In this document: positions 25,299 to 33,967 of the stretch, piece after piece | Layout: every line of letters starts with the position of its first letter | Position numbering within the stretch: the first letter of the stretch is position 1 | From: Rhizobium albus | GTDB lineage: Bacteria > Pseudomonadota > Alphaproteobacteria > Rhizobiales > Rhizobiaceae | Direction of reading: 5' to 3' | Length of the DNA stretch: 64,000 bases | NCBI GenBank assembly: GCA_030160035.1 | Contig: BSNO01000003.1 | Location: 1,518,380 to 1,582,379 of the forward strand | The notes under the pieces: generated by a model | What the model saw: only the letters and a program-made list of their open reading frames with translations | Told to the model about the DNA's origin: nothing | Databases searched by the model: none | Translations under genes and position numbers: made by a program

Positions 25299-26375
25299 AT
25301 GAACCAGACAGCTAGACGCCCGGCGCCCGGAGACATCGCGACTCGCATCGCCATATCCATGCGCCGGCTCAATATCCCTGGTCTGCCCCGCAATTACGAA
25401 CTCGTCTACGAAGCTTTTGCTGGCTCCGATCCGGACCTGACAAGGGCTTTTGTAGCGCTTGGCACCAGCCCGACCCAGGCCGATCTCGATGCGCTCGGAC
25501 GGCAGTTCCTCGTTCACCATCACGGCCAGGGCATCGTCGCCGATGCGCAGGAGACGATTTCTCGGAACATCGAGGAATGCCTGCAACTGTTGCGACGGGA
25601 ACAATCAAAGCTTGAAAATTATGGTCGCACGCTCGGCCGTGCGAATGCCGAGATGGTCGACCCGGAGTCCCTGCGGGTCGACATCATCCGCAACTTCATC
25701 ACCATTCTCACCACGGCGACGGATAGCACGATCAATGACTCGCGTGCGGTCATCAACGGCATGGTCGGCCATGCCAGCGAAATCACCCGCGTCCGCAGCG
25801 AGTTGGACGAGTACAAGCGCATGGCCCATACCGACGTCATGACGCAGCTGTCCAATCGCCGGGCGTTCGACGACATGATGGCGCAGATCTACAGCGATCA
25901 GAAGTCCGCGATGTACTTCGCCCTCGTGATTGCCGACATCGACAAGTTCAAGCGCATCAACGATACCTTCGGCCATCCGGTCGGCGACAAGGTCATCAAG
26001 CTCATCGGCAGCCTGTTTCGGGCGGCATTGCGCAAGGATGTCTTCATCGCCCGTACCGGCGGCGAGGAGTTCGGCTTCATCCTGGCTGGCACGACCGCAG
26101 CCGAGACGATGAGCATCGCCAACCGCATCCGCACGACCGTGGAACAGACGCCCTTCGTCAACCAGCGCACCGGGACCGACTACGGCCCGGTCACCCTCTC
26201 CATGGGTGTCTGCATGGCCGCGGACGCCGAAAATGAGAGCGACCTCTACCGCAAGGCCGACGCCGCGCTTTACGCGTCGAAGAATGCGGGGCGCAATCGC
26301 GTCACAATGCACATGCCGGGCGCTGATGGCGAATTGTCCGAAGCGCGCGCCATGTACCGTAAGATCTCTGCCTGA
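25299..26375 (+). CDS. Diguanylate cyclase (GGDEF domain)
   Basis: Makes cyclic di-GMP from two GTP. The 358-residue protein has no membrane segment. The N-terminal 175 residues are predicted helical with a coiled-coil stretch (about 85-115 and 160-178) and match no sensor domain I know, though the same N-terminus occurs in alphaproteobacterial cyclases. The C-terminal GGDEF domain (about 178-345) has DKFKRINDTFGHPVGD and an intact GGEEF motif at 254-258. The RxxD inhibitory site expected just before it is absent (the positions read RKDV). The gene stands alone. Confidence 0.93.
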   Translation: MNQTARRPAPGDIATRIAISMRRLNIPGLPRNYELVYEAFAGSDPDLTRAFVALGTSPTQADLDALGRQFLVHHHGQGIVADAQETISRNIEECLQLLRREQSKLENYGRTLGRANAEMVDPESLRVDIIRNFITILTTATDSTINDSRAVINGMVGHASEITRVRSELDEYKRMAHTDVMTQLSNRRAFDDMMAQIYSDQKSAMYFALVIADIDKFKRINDTFGHPVGDKVIKLIGSLFRAALRKDVFIARTGGEEFGFILAGTTAAETMSIANRIRTTVEQTPFVNQRTGTDYGPVTLSMGVCMAADAENESDLYRKADAALYASKNAGRNRVTMHMPGADGELSEARAMYRKISA

Positions 26376-26393
26376 TCACGCGATCAGGCAGAG
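26366..26393. terminator. Hairpin shared by two convergent genes
   Basis: A perfect 12-bp stem (26366-26377 with 26382-26393) and loop ACGC spans the stop codon of the diguanylate cyclase gene and the 3' side of the convergent DUF971 gene. There is no T-run, so it may act as an mRNA 3'-end stabiliser rather than a classical terminator. Confidence 0.5.
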
Positions 26394-26401
26394 CAACCGA
26401 T

Positions 26402-26800
26402 CTAGCTTCGCCTAGCCAGGCGCACCGGATCGCGCGATAGGCCCTTGGCGTCGAGGTCGGCCAGATAATCGGCCCATCGTGTTTCCCGCTCGCGCCCCAG
26501 TTCTCGCAGGAACGACCAGGAGAAGATCCCGGAATTGTGCATGTCGTCGAAGGTGATCCTGACCGCATAGTGGCCGACCGGGTCGATCGTCATGATGGCG
26601 ACGTCGCGCTTGCCATAGACCGTGATGGCCTGTCCGGGACCATGGCCCTGCACTTCCGCAGACGGCGAACAGACCCGGAGCAGTTCCGCCTCGAGCGCGT
26701 AGCTCTCGGCATCACCGAAGCGCACGGTCAGAAGCTTCCGATCCTTCGATACGCGCAACTCCTGTGGAGCGTCCTGGCTTTGCTCGGTCGCGCTCATCAT
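26402..26800 (-). CDS. DUF971 domain-containing protein
   Basis: A 132-residue soluble protein whose core (about 14-110) matches DUF971, the small domain also found at the N-terminus of gamma-butyrobetaine hydroxylases and at the C-terminus of the plastid iron-sulfur carrier HCF101. Typical features are LRVSKDRKLLTVRFGDAESY, VGHYAVRITFDDMHNSGIFSW and the terminal LRELGRERETRWADYL. It has one cysteine (LRVCSPSAE). Function unknown. It is divergent from moaA, which encodes an Fe-S enzyme, with about 140 bases between the starts. Confidence 0.88.
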   Translation of the reverse strand: MMSATEQSQDAPQELRVSKDRKLLTVRFGDAESYALEAELLRVCSPSAEVQGHGPGQAITVYGKRDVAIMTIDPVGHYAVRITFDDMHNSGIFSWSFLRELGRERETRWADYLADLDAKGLSRDPVRLARRS

Positions 26801-26942
26801 TCTCGTCCTTTCGTCGATACCGGCTTTTCCTTAGTCGCCTTTAGCGTCTAAAGCCAAGTTTCCGTGACCGGCAAGGCAGAACCTTGGTCGCGCCTTGACG
26901 CGGCGCCCCATCGTCGCAACATAGGGCGCAGGGAGAAATGCA

Positions 26943-27992
26943 TTGAACCAGTTCAACAATTCCACGACAGGTGCACGCCCGCTCGCCGTCACCGAGCCAC
27001 CGATGATCGATCCCTTCGGTCGCGCCATCAGCTATCTGCGCGTGTCGGTGACGGATCGTTGCGACTTCCGCTGCACCTATTGCATGGCGGAGAACATGAC
27101 GTTTCTCCCGAAGAAGGACCTGCTGTCGCTCGAGGAACTCGACCGCCTCTGCACGGTGTTCATCGAAAAGGGCGTCCGCAGGCTGCGTCTCACCGGCGGC
27201 GAGCCGCTGGTGCGTAAGAACATCATGCATCTCATCCGCGATCTCTCGCGGCACCTGAAATCCGGTGCTCTCGAGGAATTGACGCTGACCACAAACGGCT
27301 CGCAGCTCTCGCGTTTTGCCGCTGAGCTCGCCGAATGTGGTGTGCGCCGCATCAACGTATCTCTCGATACGCTTGACCCCGACAAGTTTCGCCAGATCAC
27401 CCGCTGGGGCGAGCTTTCGCGCGTTCTGGAAGGCATCGAAGCGGCCCAGGCGGCTGGCATTCACGTCAAGATCAATGCCGTGGCGCTCAAGGGTTTCAAC
27501 AACGCCGAAATACCCGAGATGATCCGCTGGGCCCATGGCAAGGGCATGGACATGACGGTCATCGAAACGATGCCAATGGGCGAGATCGACGAGGACCGGA
27601 CCGACCACTATCTGCCGCTCTCGCTGCTGCGCGCCGACCTTGCCCGGCAGTTCACGATGATCGACATTCCCTACAAGACCGGCGGCCCGGCGCGATACGT
27701 CGAAATTGCCGAAACCGGCGGCCGCCTTGGCTTCATCACGCCGATGACGCACAATTTCTGCGAAAGCTGCAACCGGGTGCGCCTCACCTGCACGGGAACG
27801 CTGTTCATGTGCCTCGGCCAGGAGGATGCCGCAGATCTTCGCGCCGCATTGCGCGCCTCGGAAGGCAACGGTCTCGTCTCCGAGGCGATCAACGAAGCGA
27901 TCGGCCGCAAGCCGAAGGGTCATGACTTCGTCATCGACCGGCGCAACAATCGCCCGGCCGTTTCCCGCCACATGAGCGTCACGGGCGGCTGA
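26943..27992 (+). CDS. moaA: GTP 3',8-cyclase MoaA (molybdenum cofactor biosynthesis)
   Basis: Radical SAM enzyme for the first step of molybdenum cofactor synthesis, converting GTP to 3',8-cyclo-7,8-dihydro-GTP. The 349-residue protein has the SAM cluster cysteines C40, C44 and C47 (CDFRCTYC), the GGEP motif near 85-88, the second-cluster cysteines C273, C276 and C290 (CX2CX13C) and the essential C-terminal GG. I take the TTG at 26943, preceded by GGGAGAA; an ATG overlapping at 26938 runs into a stop at once, and ATG 27003 would cut off only a variable N-terminus. It starts divergently from DUF971. Confidence 0.96.
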   Translation: MNQFNNSTTGARPLAVTEPPMIDPFGRAISYLRVSVTDRCDFRCTYCMAENMTFLPKKDLLSLEELDRLCTVFIEKGVRRLRLTGGEPLVRKNIMHLIRDLSRHLKSGALEELTLTTNGSQLSRFAAELAECGVRRINVSLDTLDPDKFRQITRWGELSRVLEGIEAAQAAGIHVKINAVALKGFNNAEIPEMIRWAHGKGMDMTVIETMPMGEIDEDRTDHYLPLSLLRADLARQFTMIDIPYKTGGPARYVEIAETGGRLGFITPMTHNFCESCNRVRLTCTGTLFMCLGQEDAADLRAALRASEGNGLVSEAINEAIGRKPKGHDFVIDRRNNRPAVSRHMSVTGG

Positions 27993-28018
27993 CGAAACCA
28001 TCTCTTACCGGAGTGATG

Positions 28019-29047
28019 ATGGTGCGACTGGGAAAGGCGATGCGACGGCTGCTTCTCCTGCTCGCTGCAGTCATCTTCGTCCTCTTCGTGATGTGGACGC
28101 TCGGCCCGCGCCCTGATGTCGATACCACCGTAAGCTTCGAGGCGGCGTCGATCGAGGCCGATCTGGATGCCTATCTGGAGCGCACGGAGGCCGCCTTCGG
28201 TGACATCCGGCCGAACCAGAGCAAGCAGATCGTGTGGGCCGACCCGGCAACGAAACAAGCGACACCCATTTCCCTCGTCTATGTCCATGGCTTCTCGGCT
28301 TCGCCGACGGAGTTGCGCCCGCTACCGGATCTGGTTGCGCAATCGCTTGGGGCGAATCTGTTCTTCACGCGACTGGCCGGCCATGGCCGGACCGGCGATG
28401 CGATGGCCGAGGCCACGGTGAATCAATGGGTGAATGATATCGCGGAAGCCATTGAGATCGGGCGCCGTTTGGGTGATCGCGTGGTCTTGATGGGGACATC
28501 GACGGGCGCGACGCTCGTGACCTGGGCGATGACCCAGCCAGACCTCGCCGACGATGTCGCGGCCACCGTGATGATTTCACCGAACTTCGGCCTCGCCGCG
28601 TCCGGCTCCGGCATCCTCACAATGCCCTGGGGCGGTCAACTGGCCGACCTCCTGATCGGAAGCTCCCGCAGCTTCGCGCCGAGAAATGCGGCGCATGCGG
28701 CGAATTGGACAACGACGTACCCGACGGCAGCGCTCTTGCCGATGGCCGCGCTCGTGGATCTGGCTGGGCAAGCGCCGGTGGAGACGATCGAGGTCCCCAC
28801 GCTCTTCGTCTATTCCGAGGATGACGCCATCGTGCGTCCGGAGAGGACGGCCGCGATGGCGACCCGATGGGGCGCACCGACGAAGACCTTGCTGTTTACG
28901 GAGAGCGACGATCCGCAAAATCATCTGGTCGCCGGCGACATCATCTCACCGTCGACCACCGCGTCGCTTGCAGCAGCGATCGTCGACTATCTGGAGACGC
29001 TTGAACTTAGCCGCTCGCCGGGCCTCGCATCACGCGAGAACATGTAG
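28019..29047 (+). CDS. Alpha/beta hydrolase, lipase/carboxylesterase-like, membrane-anchored
   Basis: About 342 residues. An uncleaved-looking hydrophobic N-terminal helix (about 6-28, LLLLLAAVIFVLFVMW) anchors an alpha/beta-hydrolase fold facing the periplasm. Visible motifs are YVHGFSASPTELRPL (oxyanion-hole region), RLAGHGRTGDAM, the nucleophile elbow GTSTG, the acid in YSEDDAIVRPE and the histidine near QNHLVAGD. This resembles carboxylesterases that use an HGF... lid. The ATG at 28019 has GGAG five bases upstream; ATG 28016 is also possible. Its 3' end overlaps the convergent MFS gene by 61 bases. Substrate unknown. Confidence 0.88.
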   Translation: MVRLGKAMRRLLLLLAAVIFVLFVMWTLGPRPDVDTTVSFEAASIEADLDAYLERTEAAFGDIRPNQSKQIVWADPATKQATPISLVYVHGFSASPTELRPLPDLVAQSLGANLFFTRLAGHGRTGDAMAEATVNQWVNDIAEAIEIGRRLGDRVVLMGTSTGATLVTWAMTQPDLADDVAATVMISPNFGLAASGSGILTMPWGGQLADLLIGSSRSFAPRNAAHAANWTTTYPTAALLPMAALVDLAGQAPVETIEVPTLFVYSEDDAIVRPERTAAMATRWGAPTKTLLFTESDDPQNHLVAGDIISPSTTASLAAAIVDYLETLELSRSPGLASRENM

Positions 29048-30201
29048 ATCGCAAGTCCGACGGCGAGCAGCAGCGCGTAGAAGCCGAACAGCGTCGAATA
29101 GGCCGATGCAGGGTCGGCGCCATCATAGGCGGAACCGAAAACCGGCCCTGTGGCGAACTGGATGAGCCCTGCGCCACCGATCGAGAAAAAATTCATCAGC
29201 GTCACGCCACGCCCGGTCAAATGTGCCGGGAAGAACGCACGCGCATGCGCCATCAGAACTCCGTAGCTCGTGCCGAACAGCCCGATCGCGACCAGCGCGG
29301 CAGCGGCGAACGCGAAGGGTGGCATCGGCACCAGGACCAGGGCCACGAGAATGGAGAAACTCGCCGCATTGCCGCCGAACGCGACCCATTTGCGGGTGCG
29401 CAGCAGCGTATCGAGTGGACCGTAGGCGAAGCTGCCAATGACCATGGCGATTGCCATGGTCAGCGCCACATTGCCGATCAACAGCGACCCTGCCCCATAA
29501 ACCTGGTCCAGATAAGGCCCCGCCCACAAGCCACGGATCGTCGCCGCCGGCGCGTAGTTGACGGCGGTAAGCGGGATGATCGCCCAAAGAACCGGCATTT
29601 TTAATAGGTCGATATATCCCTTGAGGCCGCTCGACTGGCCATCGGATTCGAGTTTCTCTGGATCGCGTACCAGCACGAAGATCGCGACAGCCACCATGAG
29701 GCTGATCGCCCCCAGCGCCGCCATGGATGTTCGCCACCCGAAGAATTCTACCGAAGCGGCGAGCGGTGCGGCGCCGAGCACGTTGCCGGCATTGCCGATC
29801 GCGATGAACCAGGAGGCAAAGACGGCAAATCGCAGCGGTGAATACAGTCGCGCGAAGATGAAAAGCGACGCCATCAGAAGCGGCGAGCAGCCGATACCGA
29901 TCAGCGCCATGGCCAGGATGATCGAGCCGGGCGTTTCGGCCGTCGCGAAGATCATCGCCCCACCCGCACCGCCAAGAGCCAAGAGCAAGGACGCCGTCCG
30001 CCGCGGACCATAGCGATCGAGCCAGGTGCCCACTGCAAACTGCATGAGCGCGAAGGTGACGAACCAGATCCCCGAGGCCAGCGACAATTGCGCATTGGTC
30101 ATCCCGAGATCGGCCGAGAGCGTCGGCGTCAGTACAGCCAGAAACGACCGGAAGAACTGGGACAGAATATAGGACAGCGAGAGCGCAATCAGTCCGGCCA
30201 T
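28987..30201 (-). CDS. MFS transporter
   Basis: A 404-residue major facilitator protein with twelve hydrophobic helices in two six-helix halves. The loop 2-3 signature GTWLDRYGPRRT lies near residue 58-69. A charged central loop (about 185-205) joins the halves. The N-terminus LIALSLSYILSQFFRSFLAVLTP and the motif SADLGMTNAQLSLASGIWF resemble nitrate/oxalate- and NNP-like uptake families of Rhizobiales, but the substrate cannot be deduced. It is convergent with the hydrolase gene, with overlapping 3' ends. Confidence 0.9.
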   Translation of the reverse strand: MAGLIALSLSYILSQFFRSFLAVLTPTLSADLGMTNAQLSLASGIWFVTFALMQFAVGTWLDRYGPRRTASLLLALGGAGGAMIFATAETPGSIILAMALIGIGCSPLLMASLFIFARLYSPLRFAVFASWFIAIGNAGNVLGAAPLAASVEFFGWRTSMAALGAISLMVAVAIFVLVRDPEKLESDGQSSGLKGYIDLLKMPVLWAIIPLTAVNYAPAATIRGLWAGPYLDQVYGAGSLLIGNVALTMAIAMVIGSFAYGPLDTLLRTRKWVAFGGNAASFSILVALVLVPMPPFAFAAAALVAIGLFGTSYGVLMAHARAFFPAHLTGRGVTLMNFFSIGGAGLIQFATGPVFGSAYDGADPASAYSTLFGFYALLLAVGLAIYMFSRDARPGERLSSSVSR

Positions 30202-30348
30202 GGATCAGGCATCCGTTGCAAGCGAAAGTGGCACGTCGACCACGATTCACCCGTGCTCGCGGCGTCGAACTGTCTGTGTCACCATTTGGCCATAATGGCA
30301 ACGATGCGGGCACTTGCCCAAAAGTTGGTCAACAAACCCGAGGATGCC

Positions 30349-30433
30349 TGGTGCGGGCGGCGGGACTCGAACCCGCACGACCCAGGGTCTCGGGATTTTA
30401 AGTCCCGTGTGTCTACCATTCCACCACGCCCGC
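30349..30433 (-). tRNA. tRNA-Leu (anticodon UAA)
   Basis: Class II tRNA of 85 bases read leftward: acceptor GCGGGCG pairs with CGCCCGC, then A and an encoded CCA. The anticodon stem GGGA/TCCC encloses loop CTTAAAA, giving anticodon UAA. There is a long variable arm, and the T-arm has GGTTCGAGTCC. It decodes UUA/UUG leucine codons, rare in this GC-rich genome. Confidence 0.95.
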
Positions 30434-30588
30434 ACGCGGGGCAAATCAATAGCTTGGCGCAGTGCGCGGCGAAAGTCCCCCAGCGAGATTTCGAATTGAT
30501 GGACGATGAAGATGCCCAGGCTTTCTGAAACGCAATCTTAAGATGTATCGGCGCAATTGGCGGGTGCAATAGAAGGTATACCCCGTCC

Positions 30589-31737
30589 ATGAGCATGATG
30601 CTGAGACGGGTCGTGCGCATGATGCGCGACCAAAATGGCTCGTTCGCCATTCAATTGGCATTGTTGTTGCCCCTGCTTTTTGGGGTGGCATCGTTGGCTA
30701 TCGACTACACGCGAGCACTCTCCTTCCGCAGCCACGCCGCAAACGCGGCCGATGCGGCAACGCTTGCTGCGGCGTCGAAGCTCGCGCTTGGCGACTTCAG
30801 CGAAGACGACGCCAGGGAGCTCGCCGAAGTCTTCTTTTTTGCGCAGTTGAGCCAGAGCAGCTCGGTAAAGGCGACAGAGCTCGCCTCCCTCAAACCGCAG
30901 ATCGTGGCCGAACTGGATGATGCCCGCGGCGGGCGTACGGCAGAAGTCCGTCTCTCCGTCGATGGCGCCGTTCAGATGATGTTTCCGAGCTGGCTGATAC
31001 CCGGCGACAGCCTCTCGTTTCACACCGAGAGCGTGTCAGTCAGTTCGAGCGAGACCCACAGCGCCTTCTCGATGATGCTCGTGCTCGATCAGTCGGGATC
31101 GATGATCGAGTGCGTCGTATCGCTGGGTTTCTTCAACATCCGCATTCAGGATCAGCAGCGGTGCGACGCCATGGGACAAACGACCCGCCTCACCTCCCTC
31201 CAACGCGCCGTTGCCAATCTCAGCCAAAAGCTCACAATCGCGGATCCGGAAATGAATTACGTCCGCATGGGCGCCACGACCTACGCGGAGAAAATAAAAG
31301 CTGAGCGTCTTCCCGTTTGGGGCACGGCCAGCACGTCGCAATTCGTGCAGACGATCCGGGCAGGCGGCAACACCGACTCCTCGGACGCTTTCAATGCCGC
31401 GTACAAGGCGGTGATACGTGATCAAGAACGTACGGAACATAAGAACCGTAATGGCCAAGAGCAGCCTGCGCGCATCATTCTGTTCATGACCGACGGCGAG
31501 AACAACAATGCCCCGGATACGCGCTACACACTCAACCGTTGCGCCGATGCAAAACAGGCAGACGTCATCATCTATTCCGTGGCATTCGAAGCCACCCGCG
31601 GCGGTCAAGCCATGCTGAGGGAATGTGCGTCGAGCGCCGATCACTATTTCGAAGCGGCCAATGCCGATCAGTTGATGGCGGCTTTCGAGCGCATCGGCGC
31701 CGAGGCTGCAAATCTTCTCGTCCGGGTCGCGCGCTGA
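30589..31737 (+). CDS. TadE/TadG-like pilus-assembly family protein with VWA domain
   Basis: A 382-residue protein with the TadG architecture: a short cytoplasmic N-terminus (MMRDQNGSFAIQLALLLPLLF) leading into one membrane helix (about 18-40), a TadE-like stretch rich in alanine (ANAADAATLAAASKLAL), and a periplasmic VWA domain starting MMLVLDQSGSM. D167, S169 and S171 form an intact MIDAS DxSxS, with GGNTDSSD and LFMTDGENNN supplying other positions. Three or more cysteines in the VWA part may form disulfides. No cpa/tad pilus genes are nearby, so it is an isolated paralog of unknown role. Confidence 0.88.
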   Translation: MSMMLRRVVRMMRDQNGSFAIQLALLLPLLFGVASLAIDYTRALSFRSHAANAADAATLAAASKLALGDFSEDDARELAEVFFFAQLSQSSSVKATELASLKPQIVAELDDARGGRTAEVRLSVDGAVQMMFPSWLIPGDSLSFHTESVSVSSSETHSAFSMMLVLDQSGSMIECVVSLGFFNIRIQDQQRCDAMGQTTRLTSLQRAVANLSQKLTIADPEMNYVRMGATTYAEKIKAERLPVWGTASTSQFVQTIRAGGNTDSSDAFNAAYKAVIRDQERTEHKNRNGQEQPARIILFMTDGENNNAPDTRYTLNRCADAKQADVIIYSVAFEATRGGQAMLRECASSADHYFEAANADQLMAAFERIGAEAANLLVRVAR

Positions 31738-31751
31738 CCTCCACAAACGAA

Positions 31752-31781
31752 ATGGGGCCGCCCCTTTCGGGACGACCCCAT
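31752..31781. terminator. Imperfect hairpin between convergent TadG-like gene and wrbA
   Basis: ATGGGG (31752-31757) pairs with CCCCAT (31776-31781), with an inner partly mismatched GCCCC/GGGAC stem and loop TTTC. No strong T-run follows. It occupies the 67-base gap between convergent genes and probably contributes to termination. Confidence 0.5.
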
Positions 31782-31804
31782 CATCATGGTCGCAGAGCTG
31801 CGTC

Positions 31805-32401
31805 TTAGGCGAGCTTGGCCGCGATCTTTGCGACGTGCTCGCCCTGATAGCGCGCACCGTCGAGCTCGATGGCGGAAGGCTGGCGCGAGCCGTCACCGGC
31901 TGCAATCGTCGTGGCGCCGTAAGGCGAGCCGCCCTTGACTTCTTCCACGCCCATCTGGCCCTGGAAGGCATAGGGCAGACCGACGATGACCATCCCGTGG
32001 TGCAGCAGCACCGTGTGGAAGCTGGTCAGCGTGGTTTCCTGGCCACCATGCTGGGTGGCCGACGAGGTGAAGGCCGAGCCGACCTTGCCGACGAGCTTGC
32101 CTTCGGCCCAGAGCGCACCGGTCTGGTCCAGGAAGTTCTTCATCTGCGCGGCCATGTTGCCGTAGCGGGTGGGGGTACCGAAGATGATCGCATCGTAGTC
32201 GGCGAGCTCGTTCGGCGATGCGATCGGCGCCTCCTGCTCGAGCTTGTAGTGATAGGCCTTCGCAACATCGTCCGGCACGAGTTCAGGCACGCGCTTGACG
32301 GTCACCTCGGCGCCGCCCTTGCGCGCGCCTTCCGCGACGGCATGCGCCATCTGCTCGATGTGTCCCCAGGTCGAGTAATAAAGTACGAGCACCTTGGCCA
32401 T
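31805..32401 (-). CDS. wrbA: NAD(P)H:quinone oxidoreductase WrbA
   Basis: FMN-dependent flavodoxin-like enzyme that reduces quinones by two electrons, limiting oxidative stress. The 198-residue product starts [18 protein letters not shown], whose S/T-rich loop binds the FMN phosphate, and has [25 protein letters not shown] and the [29 protein letters not shown] segment characteristic of WrbA. The start at 32401 is fixed by AAGGAG eight bases upstream; the frame stays open far upstream but only as the antisense of the next gene. It diverges from the CinA-like gene. Confidence 0.96.
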   Translation of the reverse strand: MAKVLVLYYSTWGHIEQMAHAVAEGARKGGAEVTVKRVPELVPDDVAKAYHYKLEQEAPIASPNELADYDAIIFGTPTRYGNMAAQMKNFLDQTGALWAEGKLVGKVGSAFTSSATQHGGQETTLTSFHTVLLHHGMVIVGLPYAFQGQMGVEEVKGGSPYGATTIAAGDGSRQPSAIELDGARYQGEHVAKIAAKLA

Positions 32402-32599
32402 TGCGTCAGCTCCTTGTAGTGAGATTGAAAGGCCCGGCGATGGCCGGTTCGGAATGGTGGCGGCACGATAGCCAAACGATCGTTCAGCGAAAGCCATCAG
32501 GTCATCAACGGATTGTTCACAGTTAGGTTCAATCAGCCAGGTGATCCGATGCGTATGGATGCTTTTGTCCGGGACGTTAGCAAGAATGAGCAGGGGACG

Positions 32600-33367
32600 A
32601 TGAGCGAAAAGCCGAGTGACGCAGGCGCAATGGACACGATCACCGCAGCCATGCTTGCCATCGGCGATGAGCTTCTGTCCGGCCGCACGAAAGACCGCAA
32701 TATCGGCCATCTCGCCGACATGATGACGGCCGCCGGGATCGACCTCAAGGAAGTGCGCATCGTCTCCGACGATCACCACGCGATCGTCGAGGCCGTGCGG
32801 GCCCTGTCGAAGCGCTATACCTATCTCTTCACATCGGGTGGAATCGGCCCCACCCATGACGACATCACCGCCGATGCGATTGCGGATGCCGTCGGGCGGG
32901 AATGCACCCATGATCCCGCGGCAATGGCGCTGTTGGCCGACCACTATGCCGGCCGAGGACTGGAATTCACCGAGGCGCGACAGCGCATGGCGCGCATGCC
33001 GGTCGGCGCCGCCCATATCGAAAACCCGGTTTCGAAAGCGCCGGGCTTCATCGTGGACAACATTCACGTCATGGCCGGCGTGCCGTCCGTCTTCCAGGCG
33101 ATGCTCGACAACGTCATGCCCACATTGAAGACCGGAGCGAAGATCCACTCGCTCTCGGTTGCCTGCCCCTATGGCGAGGGCGACATCGGTGGTCCACTTG
33201 CCGCGATTCAGAAGGCGCATCCGAACGTGGTCATCGGCTCCTACCCACGGTACGACGGCAAGCGCTTCTCCACCGAGATCGTCGCACGCTCCCGTGATCT
33301 TCAAGCCGCGCAAGCCGCACAGGATGCCATCGCTGCCATGATCGACGCGATCGTCCCGAACGACTGA
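32600..33367 (+). CDS. Competence/damage-inducible protein A-like molybdopterin-binding protein
   Basis: A 255-residue protein of the MoaB/MogA/CinA N-terminal fold. [20 protein letters not shown] is the classic start of this fold, [17 protein letters not shown] is the conserved GGxGPTxDD motif, and [22 protein letters not shown] matches the CinA-type PGVP...M region. It lacks the C-terminal deamidase domain of full CinA. In CinA-family proteins this domain hydrolyses ADP-ribose-type pyrophosphates; whether this short form does is not known. ATG 32600 with GGGGA upstream is preferred over ATG codons further 5'. A probable operon partner, gpt, follows. Confidence 0.87.
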   Translation: MSEKPSDAGAMDTITAAMLAIGDELLSGRTKDRNIGHLADMMTAAGIDLKEVRIVSDDHHAIVEAVRALSKRYTYLFTSGGIGPTHDDITADAIADAVGRECTHDPAAMALLADHYAGRGLEFTEARQRMARMPVGAAHIENPVSKAPGFIVDNIHVMAGVPSVFQAMLDNVMPTLKTGAKIHSLSVACPYGEGDIGGPLAAIQKAHPNVVIGSYPRYDGKRFSTEIVARSRDLQAAQAAQDAIAAMIDAIVPND

Positions 33368-33439
33368 TGGGCCACGCGCTTGCGCCAACCAGGCGTTCCC
33401 GCTATTGGCCTCGCACCCTCAACGCCGGAGCCTCTCTTC

Positions 33440-33937
33440 ATGTCGCTGCCAGACAAGGCCTTTCCCGTCTCCTGGGACCAGTTCCACCGCGATGCGCGCG
33501 CGCTCGCCTGGCGCCTGTCGGGCAATGGAACGCAGTGGAAGGCGATCGTCTGCATCACGCGTGGTGGCCTCGTGCCGGCCGCCATCATCGCGCGCGAGCT
33601 TGGCATTCGCATGATCGAGACGGTCTGCGTCGCCTCCTATCACGACTATGCCAATCAGGGTGAAATGCAGGTCCTGAAGCGCATCAATGACGATCTTCTG
33701 GAAAACGACGGCGAGGACATCCTCATCGTCGACGACCTGACCGACACGGGCAAAACCGCCGCCATCGTGCGCGCCATGCTGCCCAAGGCCCATTTTGCCA
33801 CCGTCTATGCCAAGCCGAAGGGTCGTCCGCTGGTCGACAGCTTCGTCACCGAGGTCAGCCAGGATACCTGGATATATTTCCCGTGGGATCTCGGCTTTTC
33901 CTATGTCGAGCCCATCGCCAAAGATCACAAAGGCTGA
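33440..33937 (+). CDS. gpt: Xanthine phosphoribosyltransferase
   Basis: Purine salvage enzyme transferring PRPP to xanthine or guanine. The 165-residue product has the type I PRTase fold: [19 protein letters not shown] near the N-terminus, the flexible-loop region CVASYHDY, and the PRPP-binding motif [16 protein letters not shown]. Length and the C-terminal [17 protein letters not shown] match Gpt of alphaproteobacteria. ATG 33440 begins [14 protein letters not shown]; an upstream in-frame start at 33380 gives an extension without family resemblance. It lies 72 bases behind the CinA-like gene on the same strand. Confidence 0.94.
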   Translation: MSLPDKAFPVSWDQFHRDARALAWRLSGNGTQWKAIVCITRGGLVPAAIIARELGIRMIETVCVASYHDYANQGEMQVLKRINDDLLENDGEDILIVDDLTDTGKTAAIVRAMLPKAHFATVYAKPKGRPLVDSFVTEVSQDTWIYFPWDLGFSYVEPIAKDHKG

Positions 33938-33967
33938 GCAGGCGGCCAATCGTCGGCAGATACTGTC

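Noticed and set aside
26801..26942. Molybdenum-cofactor riboswitch before moaA
   Set aside because: The spacer is short and shared with a divergent gene, and the expected conserved core is not visible.
31805..33388. Long N-terminal extension of wrbA to position 33388
   Set aside because: The extension is the antisense of the CinA-like gene; the ATG at 32401 with AAGGAG gives the normal WrbA start and length.
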